NCBI GenBank assembly: GCA_023954745.1
Contig: JAGSHC010000026.1
Location: 1 to 39,840, forward strand
DNA length: 39,840 bases
From: Deltaproteobacteria bacterium
GTDB taxonomy: Bacteria > Myxococcota_A > UBA796 > UBA9615
Direction of reading: 5' to 3'
Under the pieces are notes generated by a model that was not told where the DNA came from, ran no database searches, and worked only from the letters and a program-made list of their open reading frames with translations. Both the position numbers and the translations under genes were made by a program. The stretch's first letter is position 1, and the number at the start of each line of letters is the position of its first letter. Below are positions 15,002 through 23,371 of this stretch, piece after piece.

Positions 15002-15919
15002 ATGCCGTTTTCCTCCGAAGAGGCTGCTGCCGCCTTCGCCACCGTGTCCAGCCCCGACCCCTTCGAGGAGAGCCTCGAGATCGCGGAGGACTTCCTCGCG
15101 GACTCCCTGTCGGGCTCGCGAGGCGCTCCCGAAGCCAGCCGGGGTCTCTCGGCGGAGCGGGTGGTGGTGCGCGGGCACGATGCACCCGAGGATGAGGAGT
15201 TCCTCGAGACAATCATCGGCGGTGACGACCGCCAACGCATCCGAGACACCGAGACCTACCCCTGGCGCATGATCTGCCAGGTCGAGATCACCTGGCCGTC
15301 GGACTCGCGGGGCTTCGTGGGCACCGCATGGCTGGTGGCTCCGCGCACGCTGGTGACCGCGGGACACTGCGTCTACGACCCGCAATACGGTGGGTGGGCC
15401 ACGGAGCTGAAGATTACGCCGGGGCGAGATGGCTCGGAGCGCCCCTTCTCCTCCTTCGTCTCTGCTGCGTACTCGACGACGAACCACTGGTTCCACAACC
15501 AGAGCGAGGACCACGACTTCGCGGCCATTCACCTCGATGAGGACGCCGCGGCCCAGGTGGCCGAGCTCGGGCACTTCTCCGTGGCGGTCCTCCCGGGCCG
15601 CGAGCTCACGGGCCTGAACGTGAACCTCAGCGGGTACCCCGTCGACAAGGGCGGCCGCCAGATGTGGCACGACGCCAAGCGCATCACTGGCCTGACGAAG
15701 AAGCGCGTCTTCTACGACATGGACAGCTTCGGGGGGCAGAGCGGCGCGCCGGTCTTTGCCTGGGAGAACCCGGATGACGCACCCCAGGTCATCGGAATCC
15801 ACGCCTACGGCACCGGGGCTACTCCGCGCCACATGGACATCACCGCCAACAGCGCCCCGCGGATCACGCCGGACGTGCTGGCGGTCCTGCGCGAGTGGAT
15901 CGCCAAGGACACACCCTGA
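15002..15919 (+). CDS. V8-like (chymotrypsin-fold) serine protease
   Basis: A 305-residue protein with no signal peptide. Residues 1-70 are an acidic N-terminal region ending FLETIIGGDDRQRI. The chymotrypsin-fold domain follows with the catalytic triad His122 (VTAGHCVY), Asp172 (EDHDFAAIHL) and Ser247 (SFGGQSGAPVF). This is the glutamyl endopeptidase/V8-like branch often found beside signalling NTPases in multicellular-type bacteria. Lack of an export signal points to action inside the cell or through a special secretion route. It is 61 bases upstream of the giant protease-lipase-oxidase gene and shares its strand, so it is likely part of the same island. Confidence 0.87.
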   Translation: MPFSSEEAAAAFATVSSPDPFEESLEIAEDFLADSLSGSRGAPEASRGLSAERVVVRGHDAPEDEEFLETIIGGDDRQRIRDTETYPWRMICQVEITWPSDSRGFVGTAWLVAPRTLVTAGHCVYDPQYGGWATELKITPGRDGSERPFSSFVSAAYSTTNHWFHNQSEDHDFAAIHLDEDAAAQVAELGHFSVAVLPGRELTGLNVNLSGYPVDKGGRQMWHDAKRITGLTKKRVFYDMDSFGGQSGAPVFAWENPDDAPQVIGIHAYGTGATPRHMDITANSAPRITPDVLAVLREWIAKDTP

Positions 15920-15980
15920 CCGAACCTGAGCGACGCCCGGGGAGATGATGAGCCGCGCAGTGCGCGCGAGGGAGACGAAG

Positions 15981-18900
15981 ATGGGGCCCACCGGCAAGGA
16001 CCGACTCGCAGCGCTGCGCGCGCGCCTTGGGCCCGCGGGCCAGAGCCTCTCCACGGCGGAGCTCCTCGAGTATCTGGGGCTCGCCTCCGCGGGAGAGGTG
16101 AACGAATCCACAGCGGGTGGCAGCGGCGACCCGGATCTCGAGATCAGCGAGTCCCTCGAAGCGGCCACCGGCGACGCTCCCATCCTCGACCGCGTGGCGG
16201 AGGCCTTTGACGGCGGGGCCTTCTCGGACGACTGGGGCGAGGTCGAGGAAGCGATCATCGACGCCGCGACCCGCCCCGCGCGCACGATCGCTGACGGCTC
16301 CTTCGTGGACATGCCACCTGCCTTTGGCTGGGTGAACGACGCGCGCGAGCAGGTCGAGCGGGCCATCGCGGCCAGCGGCCGGGTGGAGCTGCACGGAAGC
16401 AGCGCGCCCTACGGCGGCACCGGCTTCGTCGTCGGCGACGGGCTGGTGCTGACCAACCGCCACGTAGCGAAGCTGTTCGCCAGCGGCTCGGGCCGCAACG
16501 ACATCTTCTTCCGCGCCGGACGCACCTCGGGCTGGGACCCGCGCCGGGAGACGCTGGAGCAGGAGTCCCACGAACTGCAGGTCCGCAAGGTCCTGGCCAT
16601 CCATCCCTATTGGGATGCGGCGCTGCTCCAGGTCGAGGGGTTGCCCCGCGAGATCGAGCCCCTTGCGCTGATGGGGACCGCGCCCGCGAACCTCGAAGGC
16701 CTCGATGTCGTCGTCGTGGGCTACCCCGCCGGGGGCCAGAGCCGAAACTCCAGCGCCGACAAGAAGACCGTCTTCGGCATCACGTTCGACGTGAAGCAGC
16801 TCATGCCGGGACAGGTGACGGGGTTCCAGTGGACGCCCAAGTCGCGCCGGAAGCGGGTCCATGCCCTCGCTCACGACGCCTCCACCCTGGGAGGGAACTC
16901 GGGGTCTGCCGTGTTCGATCCCGTCACGGGACGGGTCGTGGGGCTGCACTTCGCCGGAAAGCAGAAGCTCACCAACTGGGCGGTGCCCGCGTGGGAGCTC
17001 GCCCGCGACATCGCGGTGCGCGACCTCAAGGTGTTCTTCCACAATCCAGGTCCGCCCGATGACCCGCGCGCCGAGGACTGGCTCGCCGCAGACCCCGTGC
17101 CCCAGGAAACCAGGGTCATCCCCCGGGTGCCCCCGCCGGCCGCTCCCGCCCCGGCCGCGACTGCAGGTCCCCTCGGCGCGTTGGAGCAGCAAGGCCGCAG
17201 CCGCTACGGACGGTACGCAGGGCCGTGGCTCGACGCGGTGCGCGCGCTCCAGGCGAGCGGGCAGGAGCTCGCGGAGTCCGCCGGGCAGGGAGACGCGCCT
17301 CCCGACGACCTGGCCTCGGCCATCGAGGCGGTGCGCAACGAGCTGGAGCGCCCCGGCGCAGGTCGGCGAGACCCCTACGCGCCTGAGATCGTGCTGCTGC
17401 CCGGCATCATGGGGACCGCCCTCGGACGACCGTCCGGACTCTTCTCTCGGTTGTGGTTGGCTCCGGGACAGTTCCTCGCCGGCAGCCTGGCTGAGCGGCT
17501 CTCCCTCGCCGCCGACGGCCTCCGAGACAAGGTGGAGCAAGGTGGGATCGTCCCCCTGCAGCCCATCGACGCGCTCTACGGCGTCCCGGCGCTGGCCTGG
17601 TGGGCCCGCGGCTTCCGCGTGCACATGATGGGCTACGACTGGCGAAAGCCCCTGGCCGTCGCGGCCAAGCGTCTCTTTCACCGCCTCGGTGAGCTCGCCA
17701 CGGACCGGCCCCATGTGCGCTTCGTCCTGGTGGGCCACTCCATGGGCGGCCTCGTCGCCTCGGTGTTCGCCCACCAGCACCCCGACGCCTACGCAGACCT
17801 CGTCGAGCGGACCATCACCCTCGGCTCGCCCCTGGGGGGCTCGTTTGCAGTGCCCGAGACGCTCTCGGGTGAGTCCCACCTCATGAGGCGCCTCGCGCGC
17901 GCGGTTCCCACCGACAAGGTGGGGGACTTTCGACGCATGGCGAGCACGTTCCCAGGCCTGCTGGCGATGCTGCCCTCCCCCGAAGTCTTCGCAGACGCCA
18001 CCCATGCTCAAGGCGGCGCCGTCGAGTCGCTCTATCGCCGCGCGACGTGGGAGCCGGAGTTCGCGCCATCGGTCCGGTGGCTCGAAGAGTCCCTCCGCCT
18101 CAAGAAGGTGCTGCGCACAGCGCTCGTGCACGCGGGGCGCCCGGTCACCAATCTCGTGGGCACCCACTTGCCCACCCAGGCGTCCGTCGATCTGCGCGGC
18201 TATCCGACCCGTGGGGAGTGGATGGAGACCGGCGACGGCACGGTGCCTTCTCGCTCGGCCCAGGTCCCCGGCGCGGAAGTCCTCAGCATCCGGGCCGCTC
18301 ACCACCTCATCCCCGTGCACCCGAAAGCCATCGCCGCCGTCGCGCACCTCATCCGCACCGGCCGCTGCGAGCTGAGCGCGCCGACCGACATCGGCGAGCC
18401 CATGGAGGAGTCCGTCGAGACCCGCGAGTCCCTCGCCGGCGACGAGAGCTCCGCCGTGCATCTGCGCTCCAAGGTCGAGCGCGGCGCAGAGCTCGGCCTG
18501 GAAGAGTGGGCCTGGCTCCTCGAAGGGGTCCCCCCCACGATGGCCGCCGGCGCGGCCGAATCCGTGGCCAGACCGGCCACTCCCCCCAGTCCAGACCTGA
18601 GCGTGGAGCTGCTGCGGCGATTGGACTTGCGCCCCAAGACCCCAACGACGCGGCCCGTCTCCACTCCGCCGAAGCGACCCCGGGGGTTCCCCGGAGGGGT
18701 CCTGCTTCGATGGGCTCCGGTCGACGCCGGTGAGCACGCGTGGATCGCCGCCCCGACCTCCGAGGATCAGCTGCTCGACACAGTGAACTGGGCCGCCGGC
18801 AGAGGGTGGCGACTCCGGCCCTGGGACGGCGACGCCACCGGCTCGGCCTTTGGCTGGCCCGACCACGCGGCCCCCGAGCGAATGGCCATGCTCGACCTCA

Positions 18901-21900
18901 GCCATCTCCCCTCGGAGCGGGCTCTGGACACCGCCGCGGGGCAACCGGTGGTCACCGCGTCCACGGGACAATCGGTGGACGAGCTGCTCGGCTGGCTCGA
19001 AGAGCAGGGCGACACGGACGGGTACTCCCTCACGAGCGTGCCCGCGTCGGGGCGTCTCTCGGTAGGCACGGCCATCGCCTACGGCTCCGCAGGCACAGGG
19101 ACGGGCGAAGGCGAGTCCGGCTCCCACGGGACAATGGGCAACCTCGTCGTCCGCTTCCGGGCGGTGGTGAGAGCCCCCGGGAACCCCCGGTACACCGTGC
19201 AGGAGTTCACCCGGGAGCACGTCGACGCCCCGGCGTTCCTCCTGCACCTGGGTCGCGCACTGATCGTCTCGGTGTCGCTTCGGGTGGTGCCGAACTACTG
19301 GCTGGAGGTCCGCAACCTCTACCCTGAAGCCGAAGCGCTCTTCGCCGCCGAGGCAGGGGAGACCTCGCTCTCCTCCCTGCTGGACACCACCGCGCGCGTC
19401 GACGTGCGTTGGTACCCGGGCACGACGCGACCTTGGGTTCGGACGTGGGCCCGCATCGCCGAGCGCGCTCTGGGCCGGACCCGGCGCCCCTACGCGTACC
19501 GCTCGAGCCAGGACGTCACTCCGTGGGCGGAGTCCGCGCTTCGGGACCACGCCGCCCAGGGCACCAGCACGTCCGTCACCGAGAGCCAACTCGACCTGAC
19601 CCGCGCCATGGAGCCCGAGGACCTGGTGCGCCACGGCCTGAGCAAGAACCTCCTCCTTCGAGACGGCCAGGTCACGGTCCACACGGAGCGGCACGGGCTG
19701 GTGGTGCTCTGCCCCCGGTCCGAGGTCCAGGCCGTCGTGCACGCGATCACGGCGCAGTACTCGGCCCAACTGGCCAGCTTCGCCGCCGACCACGGCGCGC
19801 ACCCCATGAACGGCCCCCTCACCCTCGGCGTGACGGGCCTCGACGAGCCGGCGGATCTCGGTGGGTCCGATGCCCGGCCTCCTGCCCTGTCCCCAGTGCG
19901 CCCGATCCCCGACGCCCCCGAGGTGGACACCGCCGTCTGGGTGAGGGCGGACTCCGTGGGGGGGACGCCCTATCAGGACGCCTTCCTCGCCGAGCTCGAG
20001 ACCTTCGCATGGACCACCTTCCCCGGCCGCGTGCGTCCCGACTGGAGCGGACTCTTCGCCGTCGACAGCGACGAGGGACCGTGGGGACACGGCGGTCGAC
20101 TCAACCGGGACATCCTCACCGCGTACCCCCAGAACGACGCTGGCATGGGCCTGCGGCAGGTGGGCCAGGCCTTGGCCGGGTGGGACGAGGACGGCGTCTT
20201 CGCGGCTCCCCTGCATCAGCGGCTCTTTGGCGGAGGCCGCAAGCGCACGGTCTCCCAACTCTTCCTGGGAGACGAGGTGTCCGAGGAGTTCATCGAAGGC
20301 GTCAACCCGAAGGACCAGCTCGCCGCCGACCTCGAGTACCTTCGAGCCGGCCCCACCGAGGGCGAGGACCCCTCGGTACGCATCGCGGGAATGGCCTCCT
20401 GGGCCGAGTCCCTCTCCGACGATGACTACGACGAGGCCGTCGCCGCCCTGCGCCGAGAGGTGGGAGCGCAGGACCCATCCGAAGAGCCCGACGAGACGGA
20501 AGAGGGCATCCACATCGGCGGCGCGGATGTGCGGAACCCCCTCACCGTGGCCCGCGTGCGCAAAGAAGTGCGCGCCCTCGACGACTCCGGCTGCCTCGCC
20601 TGGACCCTCCAGGTCGGTGCAGCGGCTCCTCACGACTTCCTCGCGGACGGAGCGAGCGGACGCAGGACGATGAACGACATCGTGGTGGCCGAGGCCCGCG
20701 CGCGCCGTCGCTTCTCCCGCGTCCAGCCGGCGCCGGGGTCCTGGTACCCCTACATCGGCGCAGATGGCGCGGACCGGCACCTCGAGGAGCCGCCGGACTA
20801 CCAGCACCAGCTGCCCACCAGCCTCAGCGACCTCCTCGCGTTGCTCGTGGACTCCGCCGAGTCCGGTGGCGTGCGGGTCACGGGGGGCTCCCACTCCTCC
20901 AGCGACGTCGCACGACCCGATGCCGGGCGCCCGCGCATCGAGCTGCACCAGCTGCCTGACCGCAGCATCGCCTTGCCAGGCAGGGGCTGGAGCCCCGAAG
21001 ACCGGCACTTCCAGTCGCGAGACACCCTCGCGGTGCGCATTCCGGGCTGGTGGAAGGTGTTCGACGCGGTCCGCACCCTCGACACCATCCACGGCGCGGA
21101 GCCCGGGTACGCGCTCGAGAACCTCGGCTCCTACGACCAGCAGACCCTCGTAGGCGCCATGGCGACGGGCACCCACGGCTCGGGCTCAGCGCTGCGCCCC
21201 ATGGCCGACCAGCTGCTGTCCATGGACATCGCCACGGTGCAGAAGGGCGAGGACGGCGCCCCTCGGGGAACCGTCTTCCGGGTGGAGCGGGCGGACGGCC
21301 CCACCGACAAGGACGCCTTCGAGACCTGGATGCGCGGACGCCCCGCACCTGCGGACTGGCAACTGATCCAAGACGACTCGGTGTTTCAGGCGTGCCAGAT
21401 CGGCGTGGGCTCCCTGGGGGTCATCTTCGCCATCACGGTCAAGGTCGTCCCCCAGTTCCGTCTGCACGAGGTGGCCCGGCGCAAGCTCTTCCAGGACGTC
21501 GGACCCGGGGTCATCGCCGATGCGAGGGAGATCTTCGCGCATGCCGGCGCGGAGCCCCACAAAGAGCCCCGCCTCGACCTGCTGGTGAACCCCTACACAG
21601 GCCACGACGGCAAGCAGGTGTGCCAGAGCACGCGGCGCACCTGGCTCGCCTACGACCCAACGAAGCACGGGAAGTACGCGGGGCGGGAGCAGAAGGACCT
21701 GATCAAGCGCGCGAAGCGCAAGGGCCCGAGCTGGTTCGTGCAAACCACCGCCGCGTTCCGGGCCATCGTGGGAGCCGGCGCGTGTCTCGATGTGGCGCTG
21801 GAGCTGAATCAGGGGCCCAAGGCCGGCTGGGACAGCATCAGCTACCAGGTGCTCAAGCTCGGCCTGGGCAAGTACGTTTCGCCACCGTCTCTGGAGTTCG

Positions 21901-22328
21901 CGTTTCCGGTGGAGCAGACCGAGCGCGCCGTGCAGTCCATGAACGAGCTGGCCGAGGAGGCCCACGCGCGCTCCCCGCGCATCTCGCTCACCTCACCGTT
22001 TGGGGTCCGCTTCGTGCGGAGCAGCAAGGCGTGGCTCGCTCCGGTGTCCGGCTGGAATGGGGACACCTACACGGAGAGCCTCTTCACCATGCTCGAACTG
22101 TCGATGTTCCTCCACGCCCCCGGCGCGGAGTGGGTCTTCGAGCAGGCAGCGCAGCGGCTGTTCGACCTGGGGGGCAGGCCACACTGGGGCCAGCTCAACG
22201 ACCTGGGCCCCAACCAGATGCGCGACCTGTACGGCGACCACGCCGTCGACGAGTTCAAGAAAGCCCGTGCGCTGCTCGACCCCTACGGAGTGTTCGACTC
22301 GCCGTTCACCCGCCGGGTGGGCCTCTAG
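15981..22328 (+). CDS. Giant fusion: trypsin-like protease, LCAT-like lipase, cholesterol-oxidase-like FAD domain and second FAD-linked oxidase
   Basis: A 2115-residue protein (start ATG 15981, AGGGAG six bases upstream; ATGs at 15945/15948 are alternatives). Module 1 (about 110-360): trypsin-like protease with His161 (TNRHVA), Asp212 (YWDAALL), Ser307 (GGNSGSAV). Module 2 (about 465-800): alpha/beta-hydrolase of the lecithin:cholesterol acyltransferase type with LLPGIMGTALG, nucleophile Ser587 (VGHSMGGLV), Asp752 (TGDGTVPS) and His774/775. Module 3 (about 905-1420): FAD-linked oxidase resembling class II cholesterol oxidase, with a substrate-binding half. Module 4 (about 1600-2115): FAD/FMN oxidase with RVTGGSHSSSD and an ALO-like C-terminus. 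No signal peptide or membrane helix is evident. The modules suggest attack on proteins and on membrane lipids or sterols with production of hydrogen peroxide. The frame is intact throughout; function is inferred. Confidence 0.85.
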   Translation: MGPTGKDRLAALRARLGPAGQSLSTAELLEYLGLASAGEVNESTAGGSGDPDLEISESLEAATGDAPILDRVAEAFDGGAFSDDWGEVEEAIIDAATRPARTIADGSFVDMPPAFGWVNDAREQVERAIAASGRVELHGSSAPYGGTGFVVGDGLVLTNRHVAKLFASGSGRNDIFFRAGRTSGWDPRRETLEQESHELQVRKVLAIHPYWDAALLQVEGLPREIEPLALMGTAPANLEGLDVVVVGYPAGGQSRNSSADKKTVFGITFDVKQLMPGQVTGFQWTPKSRRKRVHALAHDASTLGGNSGSAVFDPVTGRVVGLHFAGKQKLTNWAVPAWELARDIAVRDLKVFFHNPGPPDDPRAEDWLAADPVPQETRVIPRVPPPAAPAPAATAGPLGALEQQGRSRYGRYAGPWLDAVRALQASGQELAESAGQGDAPPDDLASAIEAVRNELERPGAGRRDPYAPEIVLLPGIMGTALGRPSGLFSRLWLAPGQFLAGSLAERLSLAADGLRDKVEQGGIVPLQPIDALYGVPALAWWARGFRVHMMGYDWRKPLAVAAKRLFHRLGELATDRPHVRFVLVGHSMGGLVASVFAHQHPDAYADLVERTITLGSPLGGSFAVPETLSGESHLMRRLARAVPTDKVGDFRRMASTFPGLLAMLPSPEVFADATHAQGGAVESLYRRATWEPEFAPSVRWLEESLRLKKVLRTALVHAGRPVTNLVGTHLPTQASVDLRGYPTRGEWMETGDGTVPSRSAQVPGAEVLSIRAAHHLIPVHPKAIAAVAHLIRTGRCELSAPTDIGEPMEESVETRESLAGDESSAVHLRSKVERGAELGLEEWAWLLEGVPPTMAAGAAESVARPATPPSPDLSVELLRRLDLRPKTPTTRPVSTPPKRPRGFPGGVLLRWAPVDAGEHAWIAAPTSEDQLLDTVNWAAGRGWRLRPWDGDATGSAFGWPDHAAPERMAMLDLSHLPSERALDTAAGQPVVTASTGQSVDELLGWLEEQGDTDGYSLTSVPASGRLSVGTAIAYGSAGTGTGEGESGSHGTMGNLVVRFRAVVRAPGNPRYTVQEFTREHVDAPAFLLHLGRALIVSVSLRVVPNYWLEVRNLYPEAEALFAAEAGETSLSSLLDTTARVDVRWYPGTTRPWVRTWARIAERALGRTRRPYAYRSSQDVTPWAESALRDHAAQGTSTSVTESQLDLTRAMEPEDLVRHGLSKNLLLRDGQVTVHTERHGLVVLCPRSEVQAVVHAITAQYSAQLASFAADHGAHPMNGPLTLGVTGLDEPADLGGSDARPPALSPVRPIPDAPEVDTAVWVRADSVGGTPYQDAFLAELETFAWTTFPGRVRPDWSGLFAVDSDEGPWGHGGRLNRDILTAYPQNDAGMGLRQVGQALAGWDEDGVFAAPLHQRLFGGGRKRTVSQLFLGDEVSEEFIEGVNPKDQLAADLEYLRAGPTEGEDPSVRIAGMASWAESLSDDDYDEAVAALRREVGAQDPSEEPDETEEGIHIGGADVRNPLTVARVRKEVRALDDSGCLAWTLQVGAAAPHDFLADGASGRRTMNDIVVAEARARRRFSRVQPAPGSWYPYIGADGADRHLEEPPDYQHQLPTSLSDLLALLVDSAESGGVRVTGGSHSSSDVARPDAGRPRIELHQLPDRSIALPGRGWSPEDRHFQSRDTLAVRIPGWWKVFDAVRTLDTIHGAEPGYALENLGSYDQQTLVGAMATGTHGSGSALRPMADQLLSMDIATVQKGEDGAPRGTVFRVERADGPTDKDAFETWMRGRPAPADWQLIQDDSVFQACQIGVGSLGVIFAITVKVVPQFRLHEVARRKLFQDVGPGVIADAREIFAHAGAEPHKEPRLDLLVNPYTGHDGKQVCQSTRRTWLAYDPTKHGKYAGREQKDLIKRAKRKGPSWFVQTTAAFRAIVGAGACLDVALELNQGPKAGWDSISYQVLKLGLGKYVSPPSLEFAFPVEQTERAVQSMNELAEEAHARSPRISLTSPFGVRFVRSSKAWLAPVSGWNGDTYTESLFTMLELSMFLHAPGAEWVFEQAAQRLFDLGGRPHWGQLNDLGPNQMRDLYGDHAVDEFKKARALLDPYGVFDSPFTRRVGL

Positions 22329-22381
22329 CCCACCTCCTCGCTCACCGCCTCACGTCCTTCCCATCTCTTTCTGGAGCCCCC

Positions 22382-23341
22382 ATGAGCAACGACAAGAACG
22401 CCCTCGCCAGCCTCAAGGCCGCCTTTCCCGGGGACGCACCGTCCCTACGTCTGAACACCGTCTCGGGCCTGCGGGGCCCCCTCGCGACCAAGAGCGAGGT
22501 GCCCATCGACTCCACCGACGTCTTCGTCGCTGACTTCGTGGCCCACAAGCCCCTCAAGCGCGCGCACAAGGACGTCATCGGGTACTACCGCGTCCAGGCG
22601 AAGCACGCGCGCCACATTCCCGTGTCCCACGAGTTCATCGGGGTGAATCAGTGGGTGCGGCTGCCGCTGCCCGCGACCGCCAAGCGCTGGACCCGCACGA
22701 CCCGTATCGGAGTGGTCCAGGCCGCCGACCACCTTCTCCGCAACGTCAAAGAGGCCGCACACAAGTACGACAAGCGCCTCGACTTCGCCATCAAGCGGGT
22801 CGACGTCATCACGCCCGCTCGCTTCCACGGGGCGCGGTTCGCGGCCGCGGCGCTCTATCTGCTGTTCGACAGCGAGACGGCCGTGGAGGCGCGTGGGTAC
22901 GTGGCCGAGGGTGGGGGCGCGTTCGGGCGTCCCCAGGCGCTGTATCTCGGGCCCCAGATGGGTGAGACCGCCGGCGACTCCTGCCGCTTCGTCTTCACCG
23001 CCATGGCCGACGTGGACCACGCGTACGACTTCGTGATGAACGTCGACGGCACCCATCCCACGAAGATGGTGCTCAAGGCGTTCATGGGCCCCGAGCGCAA
23101 GCAGCAGTACCTGACCAACACCATCACCTTCCACCCGGTGACGTCCGAATCCCTGGACGAGACGGGGGTCTACACCCCGCAGAGCATGCAGCGGGTGGCC
23201 GCCAACCGGGTGGTGCAGATCGGCGACGCCATCGTCGCAGCGAAGAAGCCTGGCTGGATCGAACACGAGGACGACCTCGTGGCCACCAGGGTCTTCTCGA
23301 AGCTGTTTCCGGCGAAGCCCACCTGGACGGACACGCCGTAG
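22382..23341 (+). CDS. Protein of unknown family, partner of the giant fusion protein
   Basis: A 319-residue protein starting ATG 22382, 53 bases after the giant gene, same strand. It has no signal peptide or membrane helix. It is rich in basic and aromatic residues in the middle (FVAHKPLKRAHKD, RLPLPATAKRWTR) and His-rich near 90-100 (KHARHIPVSHEF). I do not recognise it; no catalytic motif is clear. Position suggests a substrate partner, chaperone or immunity protein for the upstream giant enzyme. It ends 30 bases from the convergent STAND gene. Confidence 0.7.
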   Translation: MSNDKNALASLKAAFPGDAPSLRLNTVSGLRGPLATKSEVPIDSTDVFVADFVAHKPLKRAHKDVIGYYRVQAKHARHIPVSHEFIGVNQWVRLPLPATAKRWTRTTRIGVVQAADHLLRNVKEAAHKYDKRLDFAIKRVDVITPARFHGARFAAAALYLLFDSETAVEARGYVAEGGGAFGRPQALYLGPQMGETAGDSCRFVFTAMADVDHAYDFVMNVDGTHPTKMVLKAFMGPERKQQYLTNTITFHPVTSESLDETGVYTPQSMQRVAANRVVQIGDAIVAAKKPGWIEHEDDLVATRVFSKLFPAKPTWTDTP

Positions 23342-23371
23342 CGGGGGTGCGCTCCAGCCTCGGCTCCCGGC

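Noticed and set aside
15864-21176. A 1770-codon minus-strand open frame under the giant enzyme gene
   Set aside because: Composition is His/Gly/Arg/Val-rich without any domain, and the plus frame has four intact enzyme modules; it is a shadow of codon bias.
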